DNA of 64,000 nt, from the IMG/VR virus record IMGVR_UViG_3300008266_000033, positions 1-64,000 of that record. One strand, 5' to 3'. A program made the translations under genes and the position numbers. The stretch comes from a virus. The notes beneath the pieces were generated by a model. The model worked only from the letters and a program-made list of their open reading frames with translations, had not been told where the DNA came from and ran no database searches. Of the stretch, positions 41,907 to 51,274 are shown piece after piece (the stretch's first letter is position 1; every line of letters starts with the position of its first letter).

Positions 41907-42821
41907 TCAGCAAATTAATAATAAAATTTTATAAATCAAAGCTAAAAGGTTAATTTCTTTATCTATTTTAAAATTAGCATGAAATAAATATTCCTCTAAT
42001 AATACAATGATTTCTCCTACATGGTTTTTAGCAAATTCATCTATATTTTCAAATAAAAACTTATATATTTCATCAAATTCAGTTAATTGAGAATCAGCTA
42101 TAATTTGTCGGATATGATTAAATGATTTATTTGAGGGTGATTTTAATTCTTTTAAGATTAATTCTTTATAATTTCCAGATATAAGAACTTTCTCATCAAG
42201 AATTAATTTAGAATCTTTAGACAAAATTTGGCATGTACTTAAAGTTTTTCTTAAATCAGGATAAAACTTATTAACTATTTTTACCAAATCTTCAGCTTCA
42301 TACTCGATTTGTTCTTTTTCTAAAATAATAGCAACATGAGTAGCAATATCCTTTTTAGAAGGAGGAACTATATTTAAAACTTGACACCTAGATTGAATAG
42401 GGTCTATAATCCTTTCAACATAATTACATGTAAGAATAAATCTAGTGTTCAGTGAAAATGTCTCAATAACATTCCTTAATAAAGCTTGAGAATCTATTCG
42501 AATGAAATCAGCTTCATCTAAAATAACTACTTTTAATGGTTTAAATGAGGCTGAGGAAGCAAATCCTTTAACTTTATCCCTCATTACATCCATTGAACGT
42601 TCATCTGTAGCATTTATATAAAGATAATCACATTCAATACTATTTACTATGAGTTTAGCTAAAGTAGTTTTTCCAGTTCCTGGGGGTCCTGAGAAAATCA
42701 TATGAGGTATATCATTTTTATCTATACAATCTTGGATAAGATCTTTTATAGATTCATTACCTACATAGTCTTCTAAAATTTGACTTCTGTATTTTTCAAC
42801 CCAAAGAGTATGTTGTTTCAT
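41907..42821 (-). CDS. Clamp loader ATPase, gp44/RFC-like
   Basis: The 304-residue AAA+ protein has LWVEKYR at the start, Walker A FSGPPGTGKTTLAK near 43, Walker B KVVILDEAD near 95, sensor ILTCNYVERI near 128 and the arginine finger QSRCQ near 144. This is the RFC-small/T4 gp44 arrangement. It would load the clamp at 45264 for the polymerase at 46035. Confidence 0.92.
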   Translation of the reverse strand: MKQHTLWVEKYRSQILEDYVGNESIKDLIQDCIDKNDIPHMIFSGPPGTGKTTLAKLIVNSIECDYLYINATDERSMDVMRDKVKGFASSASFKPLKVVILDEADFIRIDSQALLRNVIETFSLNTRFILTCNYVERIIDPIQSRCQVLNIVPPSKKDIATHVAIILEKEQIEYEAEDLVKIVNKFYPDLRKTLSTCQILSKDSKLILDEKVLISGNYKELILKELKSPSNKSFNHIRQIIADSQLTEFDEIYKFLFENIDEFAKNHVGEIIVLLEEYLFHANFKIDKEINLLALIYKILLLIC

Positions 42822-43006
42822 TGATTAAATTTATTTCTTAAAAAAGGAATAATATCGTTTATAGGATAATTTTTATTACAGCCATCTTCATCTGTTAATG
42901 TTACAAAAAATGCTTCAAATTCTACAACATAATGTAACTCACTGATAGTATAGGGCCGTTCATTTATATAAACTACTAGGCCCATTAATTTTTCAGCTCC
43001 TCTCAT
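42818..43006 (-). CDS. Hypothetical 62-residue protein
   Basis: A small protein with YINERPYTISELHYVVEFEA and DEDGCNKNYPINDIIPFL, probably a small beta-rich fold. A GGAG sits before an internal ATG at 42985, which may be the real start. Function unknown. It overlaps the clamp loader start by four bases and follows groEL by three. Confidence 0.55.
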   Translation of the reverse strand: MRGAEKLMGLVVYINERPYTISELHYVVEFEAFFVTLTDEDGCNKNYPINDIIPFLRNKFNQ

Positions 43007-43009
43007 TGA

Positions 43010-44659
43010 TTAAAACATGTCGTTATATTGAGGAACAGCATTATTTTGTTTTGATTCCTCTTTTTTATCTACTATAACACATTCAGTCAATAATACAGTA
43101 CCAGCTACTGAAGCAGCATTTTCTAAAGCAGTTCGAGTAACTTTAGTAGGATCAATAATTCCTTGCTCAATCATATTAATAACGATTTCTTCTTTAATGT
43201 TGTATCCAAAATATGGTTTTTCACCTGCTTCTCCTAATTCAAGAATTAAATTACATGTTTCATATTGTTCTCGTTCTGAAATTCCAGCATTAGATACGAT
43301 TTTACTAAAAGGAGCAAAACATGCATCATGAACTATTTGCTTTCCAATATTAAAATCCTCACTATCAGATTTAGAATATGTAATAGCTTGACTAGCATAG
43401 ATTAGAGCTGAACCACCACCTGGAACAATACCTTCTTCAATTGCAGCTTTAGCAGCATGTAATGCATCATCAACCCTATCTTTCTTTTCTTTCATTTCAG
43501 TTTCAGTATTACCACCAACATGGATAATAGCTACACCTCCAATGAATTTAGCTAAACGTTCTTGTAATTTTTCTTGCTCATAAGGAGTAGCAGCTTTTTC
43601 AATTTGAGCTTGAAGTTCTTCCATTCGTTGTTTAATACTTTCTTCAGAACCTTTACCATCAACAATTGTAGTTTTATCTCGATCAACAGTAGCTACTCGT
43701 GCTTCACCAAACCAATTTGAATCAAAACGCTCAAACTTCATTCCTTTTTCACTACTGAATACTGTACCACCAGTTAAAATAGCCATATCTTCTAAAAGAA
43801 GTTTTCTACGCTCACCAAAATCAGGAGCTTTAACTGCTGCTACTCTTAGAATACCTCTCATTTTATTTACGATAAGAGTTGCTAATGCTTCACCATCAAT
43901 ATCTTCTGCTACAATAAGTAAAGATCGATTTTGGTTTGAAACACTTTCTAATAGTGGAAGTAATTCTTTTACTTGAGTGATTTTTCTATCAACTATTAAA
44001 ACCAATGGTTTATCTAGAGTACAGGACATGTTATTATTATCAGTAACAAAATAATGTGATTTATAACCACGATCAAATTGCATACCTTCTACTGTTTCAA
44101 GATATGTTTCACCTGAACGTGATTCTTCAATATGAACTACACCTTCACGTCCTACTTTTTCTAAAGCAGTAGCAATAATTTTACCAGTTTCAGTATCGTT
44201 ATTAGAAGAAATAATAGCTACTTGCTCTAATTGTTCTTCTGAAGCAATATCTGAGGAGATTTGGGTTTTTAAGCAGTCAACTATTTGTTTTACTCCAGCA
44301 TCAATACCTCGTTTAATTTCTACTGCATTATGTCCATTATTTAGATATTTAATACCTTTTTGAATAATTTTTTGGGCTAATAAGGTTGAGGTTGTTGTTC
44401 CATCTCCTGCTCGATCAGCTGTTTTAATAGATGCTTGTTTAACCATTTGTGCTCCCAATTCTTCAATAGGATCTTCAAATGAATCTACTCGTTTAGCTAC
44501 TGATACACCATCTTTAGTAGAAACTACATTTTCACCATCATTAAAAATTACATTTCGGCCATTAGGACCTAAAGTAGATGTCACAGCATCACTTAACCTA
44601 TTAATACCTTTAATTAGTTTTTCTCTCGCAACTGCGCCTGTTTCAATAACTTTACTCAT
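43010..44659 (-). CDS. groEL: Chaperonin GroEL
   Basis: The 549-residue protein has all GroEL hallmarks, including GRNVIFND and KDGVSVAKRVD early, AGDGTTTSTLLAQKI near 85, IVPGGGSALIYA near 410 and a full apical domain. The usual GGM tail is replaced by AVPQYNDMF. It lies 15 bases after groES. The pair would make a phage folding chamber, perhaps for capsid or large phage proteins. It is placed within the replication gene block. Confidence 0.95.
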   Translation of the reverse strand: MSKVIETGAVAREKLIKGINRLSDAVTSTLGPNGRNVIFNDGENVVSTKDGVSVAKRVDSFEDPIEELGAQMVKQASIKTADRAGDGTTTSTLLAQKIIQKGIKYLNNGHNAVEIKRGIDAGVKQIVDCLKTQISSDIASEEQLEQVAIISSNNDTETGKIIATALEKVGREGVVHIEESRSGETYLETVEGMQFDRGYKSHYFVTDNNNMSCTLDKPLVLIVDRKITQVKELLPLLESVSNQNRSLLIVAEDIDGEALATLIVNKMRGILRVAAVKAPDFGERRKLLLEDMAILTGGTVFSSEKGMKFERFDSNWFGEARVATVDRDKTTIVDGKGSEESIKQRMEELQAQIEKAATPYEQEKLQERLAKFIGGVAIIHVGGNTETEMKEKKDRVDDALHAAKAAIEEGIVPGGGSALIYASQAITYSKSDSEDFNIGKQIVHDACFAPFSKIVSNAGISEREQYETCNLILELGEAGEKPYFGYNIKEEIVINMIEQGIIDPTKVTRTALENAASVAGTVLLTECVIVDKKEESKQNNAVPQYNDMF

Positions 44660-44673
44660 GTTTTTTATAGTTT

Positions 44674-44964
44674 TTAATCATTAATAATTGCTAATAACTG
44701 TTTTTCAGGGCAAATATAATATTCTTCCCCCTCAAAGTCAAATTTAGTTGGACCCATTTGTGGGAGAATTACTTTATCTCCTACTTTTACAATAGTACTT
44801 AAAAATTCTCCTGTAATAGTATGACTACCAGGACCGATTGCTACTACTGTACCTGAAAGATTTTTTTCTTTCCCCATATCAGGAACGATAATAGATCCAT
44901 AACTCATTTCTTCTTGTGAAAATGGTTTAATAATAACTGCGTCGAATAATGCTTGTAATTTCAT
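44674..44964 (-). CDS. groES: Co-chaperonin GroES
   Basis: The 96-residue protein has the GroES domain: FDAVIIKPFSQEE at the start (in place of DRVLIKP), a mobile loop MSYGSIIVPDMGKEK, GTVVAIGPG near 38 and VGDKVILPQMGPTKFDFEGE. It shares an ATGA junction with the gene upstream and precedes groEL. The mobile loop ends IVP, close to the IVL/IVP hydrophobic triplet needed to bind GroEL. Confidence 0.92.
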   Translation of the reverse strand: MKLQALFDAVIIKPFSQEEMSYGSIIVPDMGKEKNLSGTVVAIGPGSHTITGEFLSTIVKVGDKVILPQMGPTKFDFEGEEYYICPEKQLLAIIND

Positions 44965-45251
44965 AAATCTTCAAATTGTTTAGTAATTAATTGTTGTATT
45001 TGTTTATATTCAGTTACAAATTCTTTAAGTGAATCATATGATTTAGTATTTACTTTTAGTTTCATAACTTTTTTTACAGCAGAATCAATATTAGAATAAT
45101 GACCTACATCTTGAACATACTCCTTACCACTATCAGTGTATGTTGGAGTAATTTTTTGTTTTAAAGTGTAGCAATAATCGTCTACTGAAATGAAATAGGG
45201 TTCCATAGACGGGTCTGAGATTGTTCTTGCTGATGTGATTTCAGTTTTCAT
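44961..45251 (-). CDS. Hypothetical 96-residue protein
   Basis: A soluble protein with ISDPSMEPYFISVDDYCYTL and a Lys-rich C-terminus. It overlaps groES by four bases and begins in the AAGTTATG context 12 bases after the clamp gene. No family recognised. Confidence 0.55.
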   Translation of the reverse strand: MKTEITSARTISDPSMEPYFISVDDYCYTLKQKITPTYTDSGKEYVQDVGHYSNIDSAVKKVMKLKVNTKSYDSLKEFVTEYKQIQQLITKQFEDL

Positions 45252-45263
45252 AACTTATATTTT

Positions 45264-45998
45264 TTAATATGTTTCTTTTTGGACTAGATAGTAATAACTT
45301 TCAATATCACCATCGGTAAAAACTAATTTCATTAAACCTTCTCTACTAATTAAGGCTTTAGCTTGGTCTGTTTTATTAGAGCTAAAAATTTCTTTTAAAA
45401 CATTAGCATCAAAACATAATTCAGAACCTCCTGATGAATTTATAACTATATCAGAAAATTTAAAATTAATTTTATTTGAAAAATCTGTTTGATCACCAAT
45501 AGTTAACATTACTTCATTTCCTCCTTCAAACCCCATAATATCTCTAATTGTAACCATATCAGCATCAGGAAGAGCATTTTTTGCTTTAATGAAAGAATTA
45601 ATATTATCTAATGTTAAATTAACTTCAATATCGTATTGGCCAGGATCATTAATAGATGGGATTTTAGGAATAAGCATTAAATCAGCTAAAGAATATTCCA
45701 AAGTATATTTTCCATCATAAATAGTTAATTTATTATAGACTTTATTACTTTTAAGAAAATCTAAATATAAAGTACCATCAGTAATATTAACTAATTTATT
45801 TAATTGAGCTGTATTAAATATAGCTATAGTAGCAGGTATTGTAGGAAAATTAGTAGTAATTCCTCCAACCATATCTTTGTTAGGAGTTATAAATTCTATA
45901 TTTAGTTTACTATTTTCAATTTTCCATTTAACAGAATCAATAAGTCCATTTAAATGGTATTTAGATATAATTGATTGAAATTTCTGTTTTTGAATCAT
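45264..45998 (-). CDS. DNA sliding clamp, gp45-like
   Basis: The 244-residue protein aligns with T4-type clamps by layout: a first domain with FNTAQLNKLVNITDGTLYLD and a second with IMGFEGGNEVMLTIGDQTD and FDANVLKEIF. It ends SYYYLVQKE. It would form a trimeric ring that ties the polymerase to DNA. It has a well matched -33/-7 promoter directly upstream, separate from the polymerase's own message. Confidence 0.8.
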   Translation of the reverse strand: MIQKQKFQSIISKYHLNGLIDSVKWKIENSKLNIEFITPNKDMVGGITTNFPTIPATIAIFNTAQLNKLVNITDGTLYLDFLKSNKVYNKLTIYDGKYTLEYSLADLMLIPKIPSINDPGQYDIEVNLTLDNINSFIKAKNALPDADMVTIRDIMGFEGGNEVMLTIGDQTDFSNKINFKFSDIVINSSGGSELCFDANVLKEIFSSNKTDQAKALISREGLMKLVFTDGDIESYYYLVQKETY

Positions 45999-46001
45999 AC
46001 G

Positions 46002-46032
46002 GAAATATAATAAATTTTTTGTGAATAACCAA
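46002..46032 (-). promoter_or_regulatory. Promoter of the clamp gene
   Basis: TTGG with TTG at 46032-46030, 20 bp, then TATATTTC at 46009-46002. Only three bases separate it from the ATG at 45998, so a leaderless or nearly leaderless message is expected. Confidence 0.6.
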
Positions 46033-46034
46033 GC

Positions 46035-48764
46035 TTAAAAAAAATTAAAGAATTTAGATACATTTTTATTAAAAACTGGCATTTCCCATTTAATATCTGA
46101 ATATAAACTCTCTAATTTATTTTTCATAACTGAATCAAATACTAAAGCCCTATCAATAAATTGTTCAATAAAATCTATAATTTCAGGGGGATCTGAGTAT
46201 CCATTAAATCCTAATACCTCTATTTTATAAGGATTATTTTTAAGATAAGCAATATACATTTTATCTCCAATTTGAAAAGTAGGATATTTTTTATCTAATT
46301 TTTTAAATCTTAATAAGTCATTATAATAGATAGCACTTTTGGTATTAATTGGACATTTTTTTCTTAATCTTGAAAATATTTCTCCTGATAATGGAGGATT
46401 TTCTATATATTCTCCTACTTTTTTAAGACCTGTAGGTTTTAGTAATTTTCTCCAGTTAATTGTAGATAAACTATCTCTAAATTCAGTAATAAATTTATCA
46501 ATATCTTTTTTATTTTCTCCGAATATAACCTTTTCAATTAATGTTTTTCCAAAATCTCTAAATAATGGAGGGAAATTTGATTTCATCAAATCTAACCCCT
46601 TCATCTCTAACTCTTCAACATCAATCCCTTCTTTATTTACTACATACATAGCATATCTTCTTTTACCAGCCCAATATGCTTTTTCTACAATTACTTCTTG
46701 CTTTAATTCAAAATAATGTTTTCCATGTATGTTGAATAGATTAGAACACATTTGATTTAAATTATCATTTGCCTTTACCTGCAATTCAGCAGTCAATTCA
46801 AGTAATTTAGCAATTTTATTCTTTCTATCAGATAAATCAATGTTAGGGTATTTATGTAATAATAAATCTGTTAATTCTATATATAAACTATCGGTATCAC
46901 TCGCACGAACATATTGATTATCTTTGTTTTTACCATGTATTATATTGTCTATAAATGAATTTACAAATGTAATCGATTCCTGCGTTAATCTTTGACCACT
47001 GTTTGTAATAGATGCTGAACAAACTTTATACCCATCAGTAAATCTCCAACCATTAATTGCATAAGTACCATATAAAGCATTTTGCAAGATTTTAAAGGCC
47101 ATTTGATACAAATCATATAATTTATATTTTTCCCAATCTTCTGCTTTACCTGCTTTTTTCTTTAATGCTCGATAGTGTTCTCGTTTATCAAACCAATCCT
47201 CTAATACCTCGCAAGCTATACTTTTGTTATCATTATTATAAAAAGCACCGCTAGCTGAGATACTCCAATCATTATCTTCAATTAGATTAATTAGTTGACC
47301 TAATTTTATTTTAGCTGATTTTAATTGGTAGGTTTTATTATTTAGTTTTTCAATAATAATTTCTTCTTCTGGGTTTTTGAGTTTTAGTTTCTCTAATGAA
47401 AAATTCTGCTCATAGTTATCCTTAGTTACAATTCTTCCAATTAATGTTTCAACTCCTAAATTAAGTGATTTAATAATTGAAGGGTATAGTGATGTAAAAT
47501 CTAGGTCACTTAAATTAGAATATAAACCAGGTACAGGATCTAAAAGATACCCTCCAGCATATGAATCTTTTTTCTTTAAAGTATTAGATGAACGAGTAAT
47601 AATAGCTCCTGATGAATTCTTTACTTGAATTTGATCCTTATTTATATAATGGATAATTCCTTCAATAGTAGGGGTACCTCTTTGATTTACTACTATGTCT
47701 CCAATATTAAATTCTTTGATTGAAGGGTTAGTTGTAGTAGGTTTATTAGGTGCTATTACACCTTTTCGTTTTAAATAAGTTAATATAGCTCCTTCATTCA
47801 ATACTGTATTATAATAGATAGATTCATAAGGAGTATGACATAAGTGAGAAATTAAAACTGTTAATTGAATAAACTTTAATTTTTCCTCTAATGCTTCAAT
47901 AATTTCAACATCTCGAAGGTTATATTCAATAAATTTATTTTTATCTTCTTTAAATAACTTATCTAATGAACCATTATACTCAATCTTACCTAATTTTACA
48001 TACTTAGTTCCAATATCACCTAATTTATATGATGGTTCTTCCTTTGCTATATATTTTTTAAGCAAATGCATAAAATCTAAGCAATTAACCCCACCAATTC
48101 GAATAGGTGAATCTGCTGAGTATGGGTTTTCGCTTATTTTTTCAATAGGTGAAAGTCTTAGAGCTTTATTTTCTCCTAAAATTCTTTTAATTCTATAATA
48201 AAGATAAGGAATATCAAAAAAATCACCATTGTAATGAACACAGATAGTAGGATCAAGCTCTTGCCATGTTTTTAGAAATTTAGTTAGCAATTCAGTTTCT
48301 GAGGAGCAAGATATAATTTCCTTAGTATCTTCTATAAATGATTTTATTTCTTGTTTTTTATCAAGAATAAAACATATTTTTCTTTTAGAAGTTACATCTA
48401 TTAAAGCGATAGCTGTTACTTCAGCGTTAGCTTCTCTAATGGTTTGGGGTGTTAGAGCCCCTAACATTTCAATCTCAATATCTAAATAAACTATATCATG
48501 AGATGAAGGCATATCATCTGTTTCATAATATAAATCTCTTAATATCAATAATTCTTTATCAATATCTTTTTCTAAAATATTAGGATCATTCCAATCAAAT
48601 TTACCTTTGAATGGAGAACATCTATCCCCAAATAAGGTAAAATGTTCTCCATAAGGATCTAAACGATAATAGGTAGGGCGATATTGAAAAACCGACCACC
48701 CTTCTACATCATCTTTTAAATAATATTGTTTTTCGGGTCTATCGTAATAAATTGCTTGGTACAT
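46035..48764 (-). CDS. Family B DNA polymerase, gp43-like
   Basis: The 909-residue protein has exonuclease motifs VYLDIEIE near 87, HYNGDFFDIPYL near 178 and YNLRDVEII near 282. The polymerase motifs are DLDFTSLYPSIIKSLNLG near 425, KILQNALYGTYAING near 565 and ASDTDSLYIEL near 625. The C-terminus VSKFFNFF fits a clamp-binding peptide. It would be the replicative enzyme with proofreading. It heads the replication block together with the clamp and loader. Confidence 0.95.
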   Translation of the reverse strand: MYQAIYYDRPEKQYYLKDDVEGWSVFQYRPTYYRLDPYGEHFTLFGDRCSPFKGKFDWNDPNILEKDIDKELLILRDLYYETDDMPSSHDIVYLDIEIEMLGALTPQTIREANAEVTAIALIDVTSKRKICFILDKKQEIKSFIEDTKEIISCSSETELLTKFLKTWQELDPTICVHYNGDFFDIPYLYYRIKRILGENKALRLSPIEKISENPYSADSPIRIGGVNCLDFMHLLKKYIAKEEPSYKLGDIGTKYVKLGKIEYNGSLDKLFKEDKNKFIEYNLRDVEIIEALEEKLKFIQLTVLISHLCHTPYESIYYNTVLNEGAILTYLKRKGVIAPNKPTTTNPSIKEFNIGDIVVNQRGTPTIEGIIHYINKDQIQVKNSSGAIITRSSNTLKKKDSYAGGYLLDPVPGLYSNLSDLDFTSLYPSIIKSLNLGVETLIGRIVTKDNYEQNFSLEKLKLKNPEEEIIIEKLNNKTYQLKSAKIKLGQLINLIEDNDWSISASGAFYNNDNKSIACEVLEDWFDKREHYRALKKKAGKAEDWEKYKLYDLYQMAFKILQNALYGTYAINGWRFTDGYKVCSASITNSGQRLTQESITFVNSFIDNIIHGKNKDNQYVRASDTDSLYIELTDLLLHKYPNIDLSDRKNKIAKLLELTAELQVKANDNLNQMCSNLFNIHGKHYFELKQEVIVEKAYWAGKRRYAMYVVNKEGIDVEELEMKGLDLMKSNFPPLFRDFGKTLIEKVIFGENKKDIDKFITEFRDSLSTINWRKLLKPTGLKKVGEYIENPPLSGEIFSRLRKKCPINTKSAIYYNDLLRFKKLDKKYPTFQIGDKMYIAYLKNNPYKIEVLGFNGYSDPPEIIDFIEQFIDRALVFDSVMKNKLESLYSDIKWEMPVFNKNVSKFFNFF

Positions 48765-49069
48765 TAAACTAGCTCTTCTTCAGGAATTAATAATTCTTTA
48801 ACTAATTCGTCGGCTTGTTGCCATTCATCTAAAGGTACGAACCTATTTACGTTAAACCACCAGATATCATCAAATGTTTTAAATCTATCTTTACATTTAG
48901 GACAATACTGGGCACGTCTAATACTATCTTTAGCAAAACCCACATCTATTAAAATGTAATTACATGAACATAACCCATACTTAATAGATTTAATTACATA
49001 ATTTTTATTTTCAACTAAAGGAGTATTTTTACTATTGACGCAAACTAGTTTTTGTCCTATATCAACCAT
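48764..49069 (-). CDS. Zinc-ribbon-like hypothetical protein
   Basis: The 101-residue protein has CSC near 33 and CPKC near 58, which could form a zinc site, with KDRFKTFDDIWWFNVNRF after it. Its stop shares a base with the polymerase start. No family recognised. Confidence 0.6.
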   Translation of the reverse strand: MVDIGQKLVCVNSKNTPLVENKNYVIKSIKYGLCSCNYILIDVGFAKDSIRRAQYCPKCKDRFKTFDDIWWFNVNRFVPLDEWQQADELVKELLIPEEELV

Positions 49070-49071
49070 GA

Positions 49072-49551
49072 TTATTTATGAAAAAATTGTTCTAAATTAG
49101 GTGAAAAATAATTTATTGATTTTTGAGCTTTTCTGTCACTTGAACGATAAACAATCCATAGATTTCCCACTTTTTCATAGTGGCATTCATAACCCTTTTC
49201 TTTAGATCTTACCTCAACTGTTTTTTGAGCCTCTTCTTCAGTTTGACATGCTTTAGATAAGTTTGAGGCCTGAATTTCATTATAGATAAATCTGAATTTA
49301 TCTTTTAATCCATAAGCTAAAATACCTGCTGATAAAACATACATGATATCTCCAAAAGCATCAGCAATTCCTACAATATCGTCGGCTTCATAAGCCTCTT
49401 TATATTCATTTAATTCCTCTAAAATAAAATCATAAATGAATTTTTTCTCAAATTCAGGAATATCTGTGGTAGGTTCGGTATTATTTAATTTTCCAAATAC
49501 TTCATTAAAAAGTTGTACTTCTGAAATAAATGGTACATATTTATCTTCCAT
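49072..49551 (-). CDS. MazG-like nucleotide pyrophosphohydrolase
   Basis: The 159-residue protein has FILEELNEYKEAYEADD near 49 and IADAFGDIMYVLSAGILAYG near 67, the EExxE...ExxD arrangement of the all-alpha NTP-PPase fold. SNLSK follows, typical of phage members. These enzymes hydrolyse certain (d)NTPs. A role in clearing unwanted nucleotides, or in lowering ppGpp-like signals as suggested for MazG of cyanophages, is possible. Confidence 0.8.
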   Translation of the reverse strand: MEDKYVPFISEVQLFNEVFGKLNNTEPTTDIPEFEKKFIYDFILEELNEYKEAYEADDIVGIADAFGDIMYVLSAGILAYGLKDKFRFIYNEIQASNLSKACQTEEEAQKTVEVRSKEKGYECHYEKVGNLWIVYRSSDRKAQKSINYFSPNLEQFFHK

Positions 49552-49576
49552 TATTTATATTTTTTTATTAAGTTAA

Positions 49577-50212
49577 TTATATTATTTTAAATTTCCAAAT
49601 AAACCCATTTGAAGTATTCTGTTTACCATTACAACAAAAAGAAATACCATCTTTACTACTATTAGTTTGCCTAGCAGCTTCATTTATACTATTAAATTCA
49701 GCTAATTTGATTCCATCTAATGAATATTGTTCAACCATTTTTTTATTAGGAGCACTTTCTCTATATTTTAAAATCATTTCTTCAGTAGTAATACGAGGAT
49801 TATTTTGTTTAGTTTGTTTTATTTTATCTATCACCTCTTGTGATCTTGATTTTTTATTCATACTCCACCATTGTTTCATTTTATTAATAGTATCAGGGGT
49901 GTGTTTTTTACCTTTATTTAATAATCCATTCCCACCACTTCCCCCTAAACCAACATTTAATCCTTGTTTAACACTATTATAATGATTTATCCAATATATT
50001 TCACGTTCATCTAATTGTTCAATATTACATTCTTCAATAACTTCAAATTTATGATTTTCAACTCCATATTTTAAAATACTACGATGTAGTTTAATATGTT
50101 GTTTTATTGTTATTATATTAGAATGATAATATCTCCATCTATGTTTAATATTTCTGGATTGGCCAATATATATTTTACCAGTTGGGTTTGTTATTTTATA
50201 AATTCCTATCAT
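49577..50212 (-). CDS. GIY-YIG homing endonuclease with NUMOD domains
   Basis: GIYKITNPTGKIYIGQS at the start is the GIY-YIG core, followed by HRSILKYG and QLDEREIYWI with the catalytic Glu. GKKHTPDTINKMKQWWSMN is a NUMOD3 motif. QYSLDGIKLAEFNSINEAAR is NUMOD1-like, for DNA binding. A stand-alone homing enzyme inserted between mazG-like and folE genes. It has a TATTTATTGATA element upstream; T4 I-TevI is likewise late-expressed. Confidence 0.9.
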   Translation of the reverse strand: MIGIYKITNPTGKIYIGQSRNIKHRWRYYHSNIITIKQHIKLHRSILKYGVENHKFEVIEECNIEQLDEREIYWINHYNSVKQGLNVGLGGSGGNGLLNKGKKHTPDTINKMKQWWSMNKKSRSQEVIDKIKQTKQNNPRITTEEMILKYRESAPNKKMVEQYSLDGIKLAEFNSINEAARQTNSSKDGISFCCNGKQNTSNGFIWKFKII

Positions 50213-50214
50213 AT

Positions 50215-50226
50215 ATCAATAAATAT
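50215..50226 (-). promoter_or_regulatory. Candidate late promoter of the GIY-YIG gene
   Basis: CATATTTATTGA on the minus strand, next to the start at 50212. It resembles TATTTATNATAA less closely than the others. Confidence 0.35.
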
Positions 50227-50247
50227 GCGTTCCTTGCAGAGGAACGC
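50227..50247 (-). terminator. Hairpin after folE
   Basis: A 7-bp perfect stem GCGTTCC/GGAACGC with a 7-base loop follows the folE stop by six bases. The sequence after it is AT-rich but without a full T-run, so it may end or stabilise the folE message. Confidence 0.6.
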
Positions 50248-50253
50248 AATCTA

Positions 50254-50979
50254 TTAACAATATGTTTGCATATGGAGTGTAAGCATACTCATTACTTCTT
50301 GTTTAGCTGTTCTGTTGTGATCAGCAAATACACCACTTACTTCACTTGTAACCATACTAGCACCCCAATGTTTAACACCCCTACAGGAAACACAATTGTG
50401 TGTGCTATGTACTACTACCATTACATTTTCAGTTTCAGCTACTGCTTGAATAGCATTATGAACAGCAACTGTAAGTTGTTCCTGAATAGCACCTCTACGA
50501 GCAAAGTGTTCTACTATACGATTAAGTTTAGATAATCCTACTACTTTACCATCTTCTCCAGGAATATAAGCAATATGTGCTTTACCTAAAATAGCTTGAT
50601 GATGATGTGAACACATACTAACAATTGGAATATCTCGTTCTAATACAATTCCATTATAACCATCACTAGGAAAAGCAGTAATATCTGTAGGTAACTCATA
50701 TCTACCCCTCCATAGATCTTTTACATAAGCTTTAGCTACTCGAGTAGGTGTTTCCATAGAATTAGGATCATTTTCCCAATCAACACCTAATGAGGTTAAA
50801 AACTTACCATAATAAAAAGAAGCATTTTTAATAATTTTTTCTTTTTCTTTTTCATTAAGTGAGCGATGCTCTCCTTTATCTAAAATTTCTTTTAATTGCA
50901 GTGAAATACCATTAGCATAACCTGCTTGAGCCGTTTCTAGATTTTCTACATCAATTACTTGTCTTCGTTTATTTTCCAT
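50254..50979 (-). CDS. folE: GTP cyclohydrolase I
   Basis: The 241-residue protein has VSMCSHHHQAILGKAHIAYI near 127, KVVGLSKLNRIVEHFARRG near 152 and HNCVSCRGVKHWGASMVTSE near 202, which carry the zinc and active-site residues of FolE. It converts GTP to dihydroneopterin triphosphate, the first step of 7-deazaguanine synthesis. It belongs functionally to QueD, QueE, QueC and the DpdA-like gene at 55585-59872. It overlaps the thioredoxin-like gene by 11 bases. Confidence 0.95.
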   Translation of the reverse strand: MENKRRQVIDVENLETAQAGYANGISLQLKEILDKGEHRSLNEKEKEKIIKNASFYYGKFLTSLGVDWENDPNSMETPTRVAKAYVKDLWRGRYELPTDITAFPSDGYNGIVLERDIPIVSMCSHHHQAILGKAHIAYIPGEDGKVVGLSKLNRIVEHFARRGAIQEQLTVAVHNAIQAVAETENVMVVVHSTHNCVSCRGVKHWGASMVTSEVSGVFADHNRTAKQEVMSMLTLHMQTYC

Positions 50980-51256
50980 AATTTTTAATAAAAGTTTTAA
51001 TTTTTTGTGGACCTTCTAAAACACTAACACCTCCATTATTTATATGAAGAATAGTAGGTATATACATTATATTAAAATATTCTTGTATTTCAGTTTCAGA
51101 ATCTGAATCTATTTCAATATATGAAATTTCATTTATATTTGCAAATTTTTTTATTAAAGGTTTGAGTTCTTTACAATGTCCACACCAATCAGTATGAATT
51201 AATATTATAGCCTCGTCATTGTTTAATTGAAGTTGTTTTAAAGTTTGTTTATCCAT
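50969..51256 (-). CDS. Thioredoxin-like protein
   Basis: The 95-residue protein has IILIHTDWCGHCKELKPLIK near 19, with the WCGHC active site, and YIPTILHI with the cis-proline near 70. This is a thioredoxin fold. It may reduce ribonucleotide reductase or other phage enzymes. A second thioredoxin is at 57289. Confidence 0.9.
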   Translation of the reverse strand: MDKQTLKQLQLNNDEAIILIHTDWCGHCKELKPLIKKFANINEISYIEIDSDSETEIQEYFNIMYIPTILHINNGGVSVLEGPQKIKTFIKNYGK

Positions 51257-51274
51257 ATAAAATTTTATTAATTA

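Noticed and set aside
46339-46716. Plus-strand open frame of 125 codons opposite the DNA polymerase
   Set aside because: It is antisense to conserved polymerase sequence and has no supporting signal.
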